Assembly: GCA_032622095.1 (NCBI GenBank)
Contig: CP136068.1
Span: 118,595,509-118,659,508 of the forward strand
DNA from: Siphonodentalium dalli
Lineage: Eukaryota; Mollusca; Scaphopoda; Gadilida; Siphonodentaliidae
Length of the DNA: 64,000 nucleotides
Direction: 5' to 3'
Made by a program: the position numbers and the translations under genes. Below, one piece after another: positions 1-9,911 of this stretch. The stretch's first letter is position 1. Each line of letters begins with the position of its first letter. The notes beneath the pieces were generated by a model. It ran no database searches, was not told the origin of the DNA, and saw nothing but the letters and a program-made list of their open reading frames with translations.

Positions 1-167
1 CAGAACCCAAGTTTCCACAGTGTGCAACCATTGTCATGGTTGATTGAAATTTCGGGCCACTGAGAGCTTTAGTTTACATTGGAGGTTATGGATTTTAGCG
101 TCCAAGTTACTTGTAAGACATTGTATTGTGTGAAATAAAATTTTACTGAGGGTTACTTACTGATTTT

Positions 168-199
168 AGCTCACCTGAGACGAAGTCTCTGGTGGAGTT
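168..199 (+). repeat. Hairpin head of a dispersed repeat (AGCTCACC type)
   Basis: The segment AGCTCACCTGAGAC-GAA-GTCTCTGGTGGAG folds into an imperfect stem with a GAA loop. It sits directly before a CGTC-rich pyrimidine tract and then a ~150 bp tandem repeat. The same head recurs at 18136-18169 and, with a different stem sequence, at 30229-30258. It therefore looks like the terminus of a mobile repeat rather than a local accident. It could act as an element end or simply be a conserved foldback; the sequence does not decide. Confidence 0.55.
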
Positions 200-204
200 A
201 TAGT

Positions 205-284
205 CATCACTCCTCGTCCGTCGTCCGTCCGTCCATCCGCCCATCGTCCGCCCGTCCGTCCATCCGTCCGTCAACAATTTATTG
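205..284. repeat. Pyrimidine-rich CGTC/CCGT simple repeat
   Basis: An irregular run built from CGTCCGTC and CCATCCGT words lies between the hairpin head and the tandem repeat array. Its reverse complement (gacagacagatgggcgg) appears at about 35160-35200 beside inverted copies of the same array, so the tract belongs to the repeat family. Confidence 0.7.
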
Positions 285-298
285 AACATCTTCTCCTC

Positions 299-2080
299 TG
301 GAACCATAAGACCGAATGGGTTCATATTTGGTGTGAATGTTCCCTATGTAACTCCCATTCAGATTTGTTCAAATTAGATCACTGGGTCGAATAGTTGCGA
401 AGCCAGGGCCATAACTCTTTCCCACCATAGTAATTATTTTAAACATCTTCAGAAAGATAAGATCGAACGGTTTCATGTTTGGTGTGGATGTTCCCTTGGT
501 GACTCACATGCAGATTTGTTCAAATGAGTTCACTTTGTGAATTAGTTGCAAAGCCAGGGCCATAACTCTTTCCCTACATAGTAATTCTTAAAATGACTTA
601 TTCTCAAATACCATCAGGCCATATGGGTTCATATTTGGTATGAAGGACCCTTGGGTGACTGGGGTTCAGATTTATTCAAATCAGCTCAATGGGTCAAATG
701 TGGGCGGGGCTAGGGACATAACTCCAAAAACATATTTTTTTAGATTTAACTCTTTAACCAAAGAAAACAAGAAAACAAATTATATATTAAAAAATAAAAG
801 AATATTTAAAAAAACATTGGAAATTGTTTTTTTTATTAAAATATTTAAAAAAAAGGAAAATATGTATTTAACTCCATGATCAAGTATATAGTTAATTATA
901 TAAATACTGTTTAACATTTTTTGAAAATTGAAAAACTAATGCCATTACATTCAAATTAACTGCTTCTGCCACCCTGGTCCCAAAAATATTATTCACTCAA
1001 ATTCTTGACTGATAATCATTAATAAGAAGCATTTACTTTGGCTCTAACTGTATGCAGGGTATGCCTACACATGTCAAGTGAAATCTGACATTTTTATAAA
1101 CATTCCCTGGAGGTCATTAATTCCCAATTACAACAACAATCTATCATATGTATTGTTCAAATCTTTCAACAGGACGTTTAACACTCCCACATTCACCACC
1201 TCACCAGAACATATTTGGCAAACTTGAAAAGTGTCCGTTGAAAGAACTACCAGCTCTATTTAGCTCATATTTAATATTGAGGCTCATTTGGTGATTGGGA
1301 TTCAGATTTGTTCAATCAGGGTCACCAAGTGAAGTGTGTGCAAGGCCAACTACATTACTCTTATTATTATTAATTCATGATATGTCTTTTATGCAAGAAC
1401 CTACTGGCCTATTTTGCTTATATTTGGTATGAAATTACCTTGGGTGACAGATATGTGAAACTGGGATCATAAAGTCAAATTAGGGCAGAGCCAGAGACTA
1501 TTTCACTCCATAGTAATTCTTAAAATATGTTTGCAAGAATTAGTTGGCTTATTTGGCATGGAATGTTATTGTTTGACTGAAATTCAGGTTTTAAAAAAAT
1601 GGGGTCATCTGGTCAAATATGGGCCAAGTGCAGGACAGTTGCTCTCTTAATATGCTTCTTTCACAGGACCATCAGGTCTATTTTACTGATATTTAGTATG
1701 AATGGTTCTTTGGTGTTTGGGATTCAAATTTATTTCGATGGGGTCACCGGGTTAAATAGGGTGGGACCAGGGACATAACTATATGTCTATATTAATTATT
1801 AAAATGTGTTCTGAAGAGAGATTGGACTATTTAGCTTACATATAGTATGGAGGATCCTTTATTGACTGAGATTCAGATTTGTTAAAATGAATTCAACCTG
1901 TCAATACATGGCGGAGCTATGGGGAGTTAACACTTTTGTGTCTTAAAATCATTGAAATACCAAATTCATTAAAACATCTACCTTGGAACCACCTGACTGA
2001 TTAATCTGACATACATGTATGGTGTTTGGGTCTATGGATAATTGGGCTTCAAACATGTCTAAATGGTTTTTATAAAAAGG
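299..2080. repeat. Degenerate ~150 bp tandem repeat array (family 1)
   Basis: Units read roughly: accatnaggnctatttgg, then a 'tcatatttggtatgaa' phrase, then 'ggtgactnngattcagattt', then 'gggtcaaat', 'gccagggacataact' and 'tagtaattcttaaa'. Clear units begin near 299, 450 and 602. After an AT-rich gap at about 760-1250, more units begin near 1265, 1415, 1545, 1686 and 1836. Spacing is 130-150 bp and divergence is high, so the array is old. Related units occur at 19556-19900 and, inverted, at about 35040-35210. No gene is seen; short open frames here are chance readings of the repeat. Confidence 0.7.
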
Positions 2081-2643
2081 CGCTTGTGAGATTGGAAATT
2101 TTCACAATTGAGAAAGTTTCAGGTGTCAGTTGTGAAATTCAAACCTAAGACTTGGTAGTCTGGAGCCCGGTCTGGAGGGGTCTTGTTGAGCTGGAGGAGG
2201 GGGGTGATCAGTAGTGTACAGTTGGTAAATTCAATGTGGATTTTCACCAATCTACATACTTGAAGTCTCTCTAGCCACATATCATGTTTAGATCTACTTC
2301 TTTTAAAGTGATTATAAAAAGTTATGACTGTTGTGGTCTCCAGAATCCCAGTCTTATAAGTCTTTGCAGTCTGGTTAGTGACCCCACAGTTATTGACTGT
2401 CTTGTTTACACCAACTATGGTAATCTGTGTAATTCTGCTTTATTCCTTTGAGGGACCGTGCTTTGAATTATGCATTAAGGGGGCATAATGCATATCCTTT
2501 ATTTATGATAGATAACACGTCCAAATATCATCCCTATGTCCATCAAACATGCTGAAAGTTTTATCTATTCCAATGAGGAGCCAGCATAATGGGATATACA
2601 TTTTTTTGGATCCCCTTAATATTTTGAGAGTATGTTACATTCT
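2081..2643. other. Unannotated intergenic stretch
   Basis: No coding frame, RNA gene or clear repeat is seen. A small imperfect palindrome (gcattaagggggcataatgc) lies at about 2471-2490. The phrase 'ccccttaat' near 2607 recurs inside the foldback element at 3973-4613, which suggests a relic of that family just left of the piggyBac-like insertion. Confidence 0.4.
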
Positions 2644-3976
2644 TTAACTCATTGAGCACAGGCGACGAGATATCTCGTCGCCCGAATATCTCGTCGCGGG
2701 AAAGACACCATCTGAGCGCCGGCGACGAGATAACTCGTCGCCCAACACACACCGTTTGTAACATTCTGCCTTCTAATCCAATCTCACAATTTCAATCTGT
2801 TTGCACATGATTAGAACCCTGCATACTACAAGTCACATTTTGGGAGAAGTGTTTGTTTAATTTTCAAGGGGGGGTTCTGTATATACGCGCATGCGCAGAT
2901 TCAACTTGTACATCGGAGTATAGCCCAGCATGTCTCCGTTCAAATGACGCATCAGGCAGCTCCGCATGTCGAGGCGTTTTGGAGATACAGTCGTATGAAA
3001 ACAGGTGGTGAAAATTGATGTGATCTGTGGGCGTGACTTAGACTTGCAGAGTTCAAACTCTCTAAGAGGTCAACGGATACATCGTACATATCTGTTAATT
3101 GGAAACCGATTTTAATTGCGTAAAGGTCGATTCCTATAAAGTCGGGCATGCCCTGATCCATCGTAAACTTGGTTTGACACCAAGCGACACAGGAACGCTG
3201 ATGTCGACAACGTACACAATATGTCAATCAAACTCTGTACCTTAAAGGGTTCGCCAAATTACAATGAGAATTTACTATAGAAAACAATTGTCAGTATATT
3301 GCTCTTACATTATTTACGATATCGAACTGAAATTTTGTATGGAAGGGGGGGGGGGGTCGATGCGCTGAATCGGATATAATCGTCACCGGGTTAATCCGAT
3401 GTACTAATATGTGGCATTGTCACCTAGATACAGTACACACTGGAAATACGTCCCACCGCGGCAAGTGCGAATATTATAGGCCAAAAAGAACGAAACAATA
3501 CATTTCCAAATAGTTTTCAATTTAATAATCTGCTTTTCTCGGAGAGTGTTCATTGTAAACGTCATCCCATCCACAAAATTCGTTTAGTCACACCGATTAC
3601 CCCCCGGATCCTATCTAAAATGTTATTTTATTCCACCAGCAAAATTAATGTCTAAAACTACACTGAATAAATTATTTAGATGGCCACACAAAACAACAAC
3701 TTTGTGAATTCAGTCAATCGGTGTCAATTTTAAGTCCTCGTTGCCATGGCAACATGAACTTTCTGACCTATGATGACCCCCGAGTACCGGACATGGAGTT
3801 TAAAAGCAGGTCATGGATAGGGCCTATACTAGCAATGCCTGCTGTCAATTCGATTCTGTCCTATATTGAATAGTCAAACTAAATATATAGTTAGTGTGAA
3901 TAATGTTCTTTTTCCCCAGGAGACCTGGCGTACAGATATCGATTCCCCTCAGGAGACCTGGCACTCAATGAGTTAA
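2644..3976. mobile_element. piggyBac-like non-autonomous element bounded by TTAA
   Basis: The element runs from TTAA (2644-2647) to TTAA (3973-3976). Reading inward, the left end is CTCATTGAGCACAGG and the right end, on the other strand, is CTCATTGAGTGCCAGG. That gives 9 identical terminal bases plus a partly matching extension. TTAA targets with C-starting inverted termini are characteristic of the piggyBac superfamily. Each end has its own short palindromic subterminal repeats: GGCGACGAGAT and its mirror on the left, CAGGAGACCTGG twice on the right (about 3917 and 3950). The interior of about 1.3 kb has no recognisable DDD transposase; the longest frame (minus, 2952-3227, 91 codons) has several Cys and His but matches nothing I know. 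Its right TTAA is also the left TTAA of the next element. An inactive deletion derivative (MITE-like) is most likely. Confidence 0.6.
2661..2742. repeat. Paired 22-bp palindromes at the left end of the piggyBac-like element
   Basis: A perfect 22-bp palindrome (GGCGACGAGAT followed by its reverse complement) occupies 2661-2682. A one-mismatch copy lies 60 bp downstream at 2721-2742, with a half-copy (ATATCTCGTCGC) between them. Closely spaced subterminal palindromes are plausible transposase-binding sites; that role is inferred. Confidence 0.75.
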
Positions 3977-4613
3977 GGAGACCGGTGTATATACATAACA
4001 TTAAGGGGACCGACATATTTAATTTCACGGTTGATAAAGGCAAAACATGTTTGTTATGAACCTATTATCCGCACGACACTTGCTTCATGTGGTTATGTGA
4101 ATTTGTAAAATGACTGTTATGTTGTGTTTCGTGAAATTATGTTAAAAAATTAATTTTCAAAAATGCCAGTATATATTTCAAAAAAAATTTTAATCTTCAT
4201 TAAGGGGGCCACACAATGATATTTTGACTAGTGAATATATTTGCAGAACCCAAAAAAAAATACTTTTTAAAACTATCAGCCTACATATGAAATGTTCATG
4301 CCAACTGCTCCAAATGAAGCCAATAAGAACATCCTTTTCAGAAATCTATCACATATATATAATATAACAGAAATAAGCATGGTTTTATGTGGTCCCCTTA
4401 ATGAAGATTTAAAAAAACTTTTTGAAATATATACTGTCAATTTTTAAATTCATTTTTTTTACATTTTTTCAAGAAACACAACAATCATTTTAACATTCAC
4501 ATAACCACACGCATCAAGTGTTTATTGCATGTGGACAAAAAGGTTCATAACAAACATTTACTTGTAGTTATTAACAGTCAAATTATAAGGGGGACCATTT
4601 TTTGTCTCCTTAA
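3973..4613. mobile_element. Foldback (long inverted-repeat) element with TTAA ends
   Basis: Two arms of about 230-240 bp, at about 3973-4215 and 4385-4613, are near-colinear reverse complements. Both contain, in the same order, TTAAGGAGAC, a 'taagggggacc' word, ATGTTTGTTATGAACC, GTGGTTATGTGAA, AGTATATATTTCAAAAA and AATCTTCATTAAGGGG. The loop (about 4216-4384) shows no match. TTAA borders both ends. The structure resembles a foldback MITE. No protein is encoded. The piggyBac-like element at 2644-3976 shares its left TTAA, so the two are adjacent or one inserted at the edge of the other. Confidence 0.7.
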
Positions 4614-4672
4614 TCCAATGGTCCCAATAAACCATATAAATACCTAATTGGTCTCCATAAAGTCGGTATAAA

Positions 4673-4674
<2 letters not shown>

Positions 4675-4759
<85 letters not shown>
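4675..4759. repeat. (TA)n microsatellite
   Basis: About 85 bases of nearly pure alternating TA with one C interruption near 4744. The short open frame over it is an artefact of the dinucleotide repeat. Confidence 0.97.
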
Positions 4760-5424
4760 GGTTCAATCCTTAAAACCTTTATAGCAAATCGCCCGAATTT
4801 TTAGCGAAAACTTCCGAGTAACCTTATAAAGATGTTGGTTCTTCTCAATCCCATCCAGGCTGCATAATATTGTTTCACAAAATATGCCACTGAGCCATCT
4901 GCTAATATTAGAACTGGTTGGTTGTCGAGTACCTTTATTCATAAAGACCACGGTGGAGCCAGCATAAATCCATATAAAATGCACTCCAAATGGTATGTCC
5001 TTCTGATGTTGGACCCTTCTGGACAATGTTCTTGACATGTACATTATATACTCAAGTCATATCGAATGTAATGAATGTCTGATCTCTATTGTTCAACACT
5101 TTCACTCACTGAAGACAAAATGAACAATCAATTTGAATTGATATGTAATTTTTCTGTAAATTGGTCCCACACGTGTACCTTCAAACCAGTGCACAACTAT
5201 AATAGAAGGTGAAACCAATTTATGCTTTATTTACTGTCATATTGATAAGCATTTTGTCCTGTGCCATGATTATGATTCTGATATATTTATGAAATTACGA
5301 CTTAATAAGTACTTTACTTTAACACTCAGTTAAAACGCACAAGGTCAACTTAAATTGGAGGGAAATGTTCAGATAATAATAACCTATGGTCATTTGTTGA
5401 ACTTATTTCTTATGTGAATGTGCC
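4760..5424. other. Unannotated stretch with one unrecognised minus-strand frame
   Basis: An open frame of 93 codons (minus, 4763-5044) contains 'TSSNISRWLSGIF', which loosely recalls the TSSTISRW phrase of tyrosine-recombinase-type transposons. The catalytic R...HxxR...Y set is not visible, so no function is assigned. The rest holds nothing recognised. Confidence 0.25.
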
Positions 5425-5631
5425 CGAATATTATGGGATTTCGATTAAACTTGATATGTGGGTGTACTTTCGGCCGAGGAGTGGCATAGGCCTATTAGTT
5501 TGCCCGTGCGACGTGACCTTGAAATCGGGTTGTTTCAAAATGGACAATTCAAGGTCAAATCGCGCAATTCGCCGAAAAGCAGAGGGGAAACAGCCCGGAC
5601 GAAGTCGGGTCCACCTGCTAGTTTTATATAT
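5425..5631 (+). mobile_element. Helitron family C, 3' fragment
   Basis: The sequence matches the core and 3' end of the elements at 8591-9168 and 13545-13918: 'gatttcgattaaacttgatatg', 'cgtgcgacgtgacctt', 'ttcaaggtcaaatcgcg'. It then has the hairpin CCCGGAC-GAA-GTCGGG, ten further bases, and CTAG at 5628-5631 followed by T. A hairpin about ten bases before CTAG, with insertion ahead of T, is the canonical Helitron 3' terminus. The 5' end is missing. Confidence 0.8.
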
Positions 5632-5748
5632 GTTTGTATTTGCTCTTTGTCTAAATGGTAATCACTTTATAATATTTATGTTTGTTATATCACTTTGTAA
5701 CCTTTAACCACTGACGGCCTTTATTGGAAAAAATAAATATATTCTATA

Positions 5749-6254
5749 TCTCATATATATATTGAAGACCTCTGTCTGTCTGTTTGTATGTCTGTATGTC
5801 TGTATGTCTGTATGTCATTTATACAAATCTACGATTCTCGACCGATCGGGACGAAACTTGGTACGGGTGTGTAGTTTGACCAGGCGGTCGTCGTTGTCGT
5901 ATTGGCGAGCCCGTGCGGTGCCCGCTTCGTGCATGCGCAGACGAGATCTCCGAAACGGGTGGAGCTATCGACTTGAAATTTGCTATGTGAATGTATTTTG
6001 CCCCAGATACGAATTTTATCGGGTCACCGAGCCCGTGCGACGCCAGCTTCGCGCATGAGCAGAACAGATCTCGGAAACGGGTGGAGCTATCGACTTGAAA
6101 TTTGGTTTTTGAATAGCCCGGACAACTTTCGGGTCGCCGAGCCCGTGCGACGCAAGCTTCGCGCATGCGCAGACCAGATCTAGGAAACGGCTGGAGATAT
6201 CGACTTGAAATTTGGTTTTTGAATAGCCCGGACAACGTCGGGCTCATCGGCTAG
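5749..6254 (+). mobile_element. Non-autonomous Helitron, family A, copy 1
   Basis: The element starts with TC at 5749 after an A and ends CTAG at 6251-6254. The 5' end reads TCTCATATATATATTGAAGACC, followed by a (TCTG/TATG)n tract at about 5770-5815. The 3' hairpin GCCCGGAC-AAC-GTCGGGC is at 6226-6243. Between them lie core units of about 110-120 bp, each with 'gagctatcgacttgaaattt' and 'gagcccgtgcgacgc'. No Rep/helicase is present, so mobility would need an enzyme from elsewhere. It abuts copy 2 directly with the junction CTAG|TC. Open frames on both strands are repeat shadows. Confidence 0.85.
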
Positions 6255-6646
6255 TCTCCTATATATTTTGAAGACCTCTGTCTGTCTGTCTGTATGTCGG
6301 TTTGTATGTATGTATGTCATTTATACAAATCTACGATTCTCGACCGATCGGGACGAAACTTGGTACTTGTGTGTAGTTTGACCAGGCGGTCGTCCTTGTC
6401 GTTTTGGCGAGCCCGTGCGAAGCCCGTGCCTCGCATGCGCAGACCAGATCTCGGAAACGGGTGGAGCTATCGACTTGAAATTTTCTATGTGAATGTATCT
6501 TGCCCCGGATACGATTTTTATCGGGTCGCCGAGCCCGTGCAACGCAAGCTTCGCGCATGCGCAGACCAAATCTCGGAAACGGGTGGAGCTATCGACTTGA
6601 AATTTGGTTTTTGAATAGCCCTGACAACGTCGGGCTCATCGGCTGG
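6255..6646 (+). mobile_element. Non-autonomous Helitron, family A, copy 2
   Basis: Begins TCTCCTATATATTTTGAAG immediately after the CTAG of copy 1 and ends CTGG at 6643-6646, which still fits the CTRR consensus. It has the same tract-core-hairpin organisation as copy 1, with fewer core units. The 3' stem has one change (gccctgacaacgtcgggc). It abuts the next element, which begins TCTATCTATAC, so three elements are joined without spacer. Confidence 0.85.
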
Positions 6647-7932
6647 TCTATCTATACTATATATTTTGAGAACTCCGTAAATATATATATATATGTGTGG
6701 GTACTTCATAGAATCCAAAACGCGTGTACAGATTGAGCTCAAATTTCGTATGTAAGTGTAAAATCCCACCGACACCGCCGTGGTCGCGTTTTGGAGAAGC
6801 TCAGAGCACCCTTTATCCACTCCCAAATCACAGCAAAGGCACGGCGGGGGTTAATCAAGTGATTATTTTATGAGCGTATGTTTTTGACGCATCGCTATAA
6901 AGAGCGTCTGTTTCCCATTCAACGTTATTAGCATCTGCAGAGTTATACGGGAAAATTGAGTGCATTTCCTGTGCGGGGAGATTTATTTGATGCCATACTC
7001 TTACAACATCATTGTTATAGTATGTATGACACTTAGGTCAGGGCTTATGGTAGTTATAGGCATAATGCTTCTCAGAAATCCCGGTTACAAACCAACACTC
7101 ACAATTTCGTATCGCAATCGGCACTTCGGGGTTAATAGCGTTGATATATAAAGAGCGTTAGTTTTCCGCAGTGTCTATATAAAGAGCGTCGTTTTCGCTA
7201 TCTACTTATCTGTATGACGGGCAATTCAATGCAATGTTATCGCTCGAAATATTATGCAGAGAGAGAAGCGTTTGTTTTCAATGCAATACCGGATTCGACA
7301 TCAAGCGTGAACATTATCGCTCGAAATAGCTCGAAATATTATGCAGAGAGATTGCCTGTCGTTCCTAGGAACGGGGGACATGTTTACAATTCAACAAAAC
7401 GTTACGGGATTCAACAAAACGTTATCGCTCGAAATGTTTAGGACGGGTACCATGAATTAACTCATTGAAAGTCGTTCCTAGGAAGGGGGATTTCATTGAC
7501 CCGCTCGAAATAGCTCGAAATATTATGCAGAGAGATTTCACGACGGGATTCAACAAAACATTATCGCTCGAAATGTTTAGGACGGGTACCATGAATTAAC
7601 TCATTGAAAGTCGTTCCTAGGAAGGGGGATTCATTGGATTTTTCCGCCAGAAAAAAAAAAAATTTAACAATAAAAAAAAAAATTTAATTATAAAAAAGAA
7701 TTAAATATTAAAAAATTGAAAAAATACATAAATTAAATTTAAAAAACATTAAATTAATATTAAAATTGAAAAAATATATAAATAAAAACAAAATAATTAA
7801 AAAAATGTCATCTTTCTGTTATGTTTCGGAAAAAAAATCAGAAAAAAAATATATTACATTTAAAAAACATTAAAATAATATTAAAATGTCATGTTTCGGA
7901 CAAACGCCGCCGGTGGGGGGCTAACCTGCTAG
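6647..7932 (+). mobile_element. Non-autonomous Helitron, family D, copy 1
   Basis: The 5' end 'tactatatattttgagaactccg' is shared with elements starting near 7933, 8559 and 9912. The interior shares 'gggtacttcatagaatcc', 'gattgagctcaaa', 'ttttggagaagctcagagcacc' and 'tataaagagcgt' with them. The 3' end has a degraded GC-rich hairpin (gccgccggtggggggc), then 'taacctg' and CTAG at 7929-7932. The middle carries tandem units containing 'cgctcgaaat' and 'cctaggaa' (see 7426-7630) and an A-rich tract (7650-7870). No protein is recognised. Confidence 0.7.
7426..7630 (+). repeat. 139-bp direct repeat inside Helitron D copy 1
   Basis: A unit containing 'cgctcgaaatgtttagg', 'gggtaccatgaattaactc' and 'gttcctaggaaggggg' begins at 7426 and again at 7565. 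The two are nearly identical. Shorter, older versions of the same words lie at about 7235-7380. This is local tandem expansion within the element. Confidence 0.85.
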
Positions 7933-8558
7933 GCTATACTATATATTTTGAGAACTCCGTATATATATGTGTGTGTGTGTGGGTACTTCATAGAATCCAA
8001 AACGCGTGTACAGATTGAGCTCAAACTTCCTATGTAAGTGTAAAATCCCACCGACACGACCGTGGTCGGATTTTGGAGAACCTCAGAGCACCCGTTCTCC
8101 AATCTAAAATCATCGCAAAGGCACGGCGTGGGTTAATCAAGTGATTATTTAATGAGCGTTTGTTTTTGAAGCATTGCTATAAAGAGCGTCTGTTTCCCAT
8201 TCAACGTTATTAGCATATGCAGTGTTATACGGGAACATTGAGTGCTTGCCTATGCGGGGAGATTTATTGGAGCTCTTACAACATCATTGTTATAGTATGT
8301 ATGACACTTAGGTCAGGGCTTAGGGGGGTAGTTATAGGCATAATGCTTCTCAGAAATCCCGGTTACAAACCAACACTCACAATTTCGTATTTACGCAAAC
8401 GTTATCGCTCGAAATTTATTCCCTGCGAGCACGGATGGCGCGCTTTGTTTTTACAGTATATACCTTCGGTATGTACCGAAATCATCCCAGATAATCACGA
8501 ATATAGCATCAGATTTCTCCCCAGATATACCGTTATAAAGCTACTGGAATCTGCCAAT
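7933..8558 (+). mobile_element. Non-autonomous Helitron, family D, copy 2 (3' end missing)
   Basis: Starts right after the CTAG of copy 1 with 'gctatactatatattttgag' and follows copy 1 closely for about 430 bp: a (TG)n-rich stretch, 'tacttcatagaatccaaaac', 'agagcgtctgtttcccattc', 'atgcttctcagaaatcccgg'. It then diverges. No hairpin or CTAG is found before the next family-D start at 8559, so it is truncated. Confidence 0.65.
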
Positions 8559-8590
8559 CTACTATATAATTTGAGACTTCCGTATATATA
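8559..8590 (+). mobile_element. Helitron family D, 5' terminal stub
   Basis: Only the terminal ~32 bases of the family are present (TCTACTATATAATTTGAG, then 'acttccgtatatata'). A family-C element follows directly. This is consistent with insertion of family C close to, or recombination at, the 5' end. Confidence 0.5.
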
Positions 8591-9168
8591 ACTATTATAT
8601 ATTTTGGAAGATCTGTGTGTGTGTCTGTGTGTGTGTCTGTCTGTAATCGATGGACTCGAAAACGGCCGAGCCGATTTCGATTAAACTTGGCATGTGGGGG
8701 TATTTTCGGCCGGGGTGTGACATGGGCCTATTAAATTGCCCGTGCGACGTGACCTTGACCTTGAAATCGGGTCATTTCAAGGTCAATCGCCCGAATATCA
8801 CGGGATTTCGATGAAAATTAGTGCCTAGGGATACTTTCGTATGAGGAGTCTCATAAGCCTATTCATTTTCCAGAGCGACGTGACCTTGACATCGGGTCAA
8901 TTCAAGGTCACATCGCGAATTTTGATGGGATTTCTACGACATTTGATACATAGGGTTACTTTTGTCCACTGAGTGTTTTGGACGGGTCAAATCGCGACCC
9001 AGAACTGACCTTGATCTTCAAAATGATCAATTCAGGGTCAAATCTGGTAAAACCGGATGGATTTCGACGGGTACTTTTGTTCGGGCAGTGTTTTGGACGG
9101 GTCAAATCGTGGCCTTCAAAATGGACAATTCAAGGTCAAAGCCCGGACGAAGTCGGGTCACCTTCTAG
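8591..9168 (+). mobile_element. Non-autonomous Helitron, family C, near-complete copy
   Basis: The 5' part (ttatatattttggaagatc, then (TG)n and CTGTCTGT) resembles other Helitron 5' ends here. Core units of about 125-130 bp carry 'gatttcgatgaaaattagtg', 'tactttcgtatgagga' and repeated TGACCTTGA / TCAAGGTCA words. The 3' hairpin GCCCGGAC-GAA-GTCGGG (9141-9157) precedes CTAG (9165-9168) and T. A TA microsatellite follows. The frames across it are repeat shadows. Confidence 0.8.
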
Positions 9169-9210
<42 letters not shown>

Positions 9211-9245
9211 GCTATATATATATATATATGTATGTGTGTATATAT
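9169..9245. repeat. (TA)n microsatellite
   Basis: An imperfect TA/TG run immediately after the CTAG of the family-C element. Helitrons insert into AT-rich targets; the run may be both target and product of insertion. Confidence 0.9.
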
Positions 9246-9911
9246 GTGGGTACTTCATAGAATCGAAAACGCGTGTAGGAACGGGCATCCCCACGGCAAT
9301 GTCGGCTTATAAGACATCTTTACTACACATGACAGCCGATGGACAATTGGTCTCTATATATGTACCAAAATTACGCCGCGTTGGTGACTGGGAAATTCCA
9401 GGGAATGCCGATTGAGCTCAAACTTGCTACCTACGGGAAGTGTCATATATATGAGTGTGTCCTTTATAGACTCGAACCGATTGAGCTCAAACTTGCTAAA
9501 TATTGACTGGGAAATTCCAGGGAATGCCGATTGAGCTCAAACTTGCTACCTACGGGAAGTGTCATATATATGTGTGTGTCCTTTATAGACTCGAACCGAT
9601 TGAGCTCAAACTTGCTAAATACGGGAATTGTCATGGACGGGTTCATTGAAAAACAAAAAAGATTCGGGTTAAATTGAAAAACTAAATTAAAAAGGCACAA
9701 TTAACTCATTGAAAAACCAAAACAAATTGGGTAAAAATTTAAAAACAAAAAATTCAATTAAAAAAAATAAAAAGGCACAATTAACTCATTGAAAAACAAA
9801 AAATTAACTCATTTGGTGCAAATGCAGCACAAGTGTCTCGGAACCTGTTGCAATTGCTTTTTCGACCAAAGCGATGGGACCAATCCCGCCAGTGGCGGGC
9901 TAATCTGCTAG
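9246..9911 (+). mobile_element. Helitron family D relative, 5'-truncated
   Basis: Begins inside the family-D 5' region ('gggtacttcatagaatcg', 'aaaacgcgtgta') and runs to a clean 3' terminus: CCCGCC-AGT-GGCGGG hairpin at 9885-9899, then CTAG at 9908-9911 and T. The middle contains a 119-bp tandem duplication and A-rich units ending 'aattaactcattgaaaaac'. The next family-D element begins with the following base. Confidence 0.75.
9385..9622 (+). repeat. 119-bp tandem repeat, two units
   Basis: Units start at 9385 and 9504. Each contains 'gactgggaaattccaggga', 'attgagctcaaacttgct' twice, and 'tcctttatagactcgaacc'. The copies are almost identical, so the duplication is recent relative to the host element. 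Confidence 0.9.

Noticed and set aside
4558-4746. Open frame rich in Tyr-Ile repeats
   Set aside because: It is a direct reading of the (TA)n microsatellite.
4763-5044. Possible tyrosine recombinase (Crypton/DIRS-like) fragment
   Set aside because: Only one short phrase is reminiscent; catalytic Arg, His and Tyr positions are not identifiable.
5762-6614. Several overlapping frames on both strands with shared peptide phrases
   Set aside because: All lie in family-A Helitron core repeats, occur in every frame and strand, and vanish outside the repeats. They are shadows, not genes. The same holds for 27743-28750.
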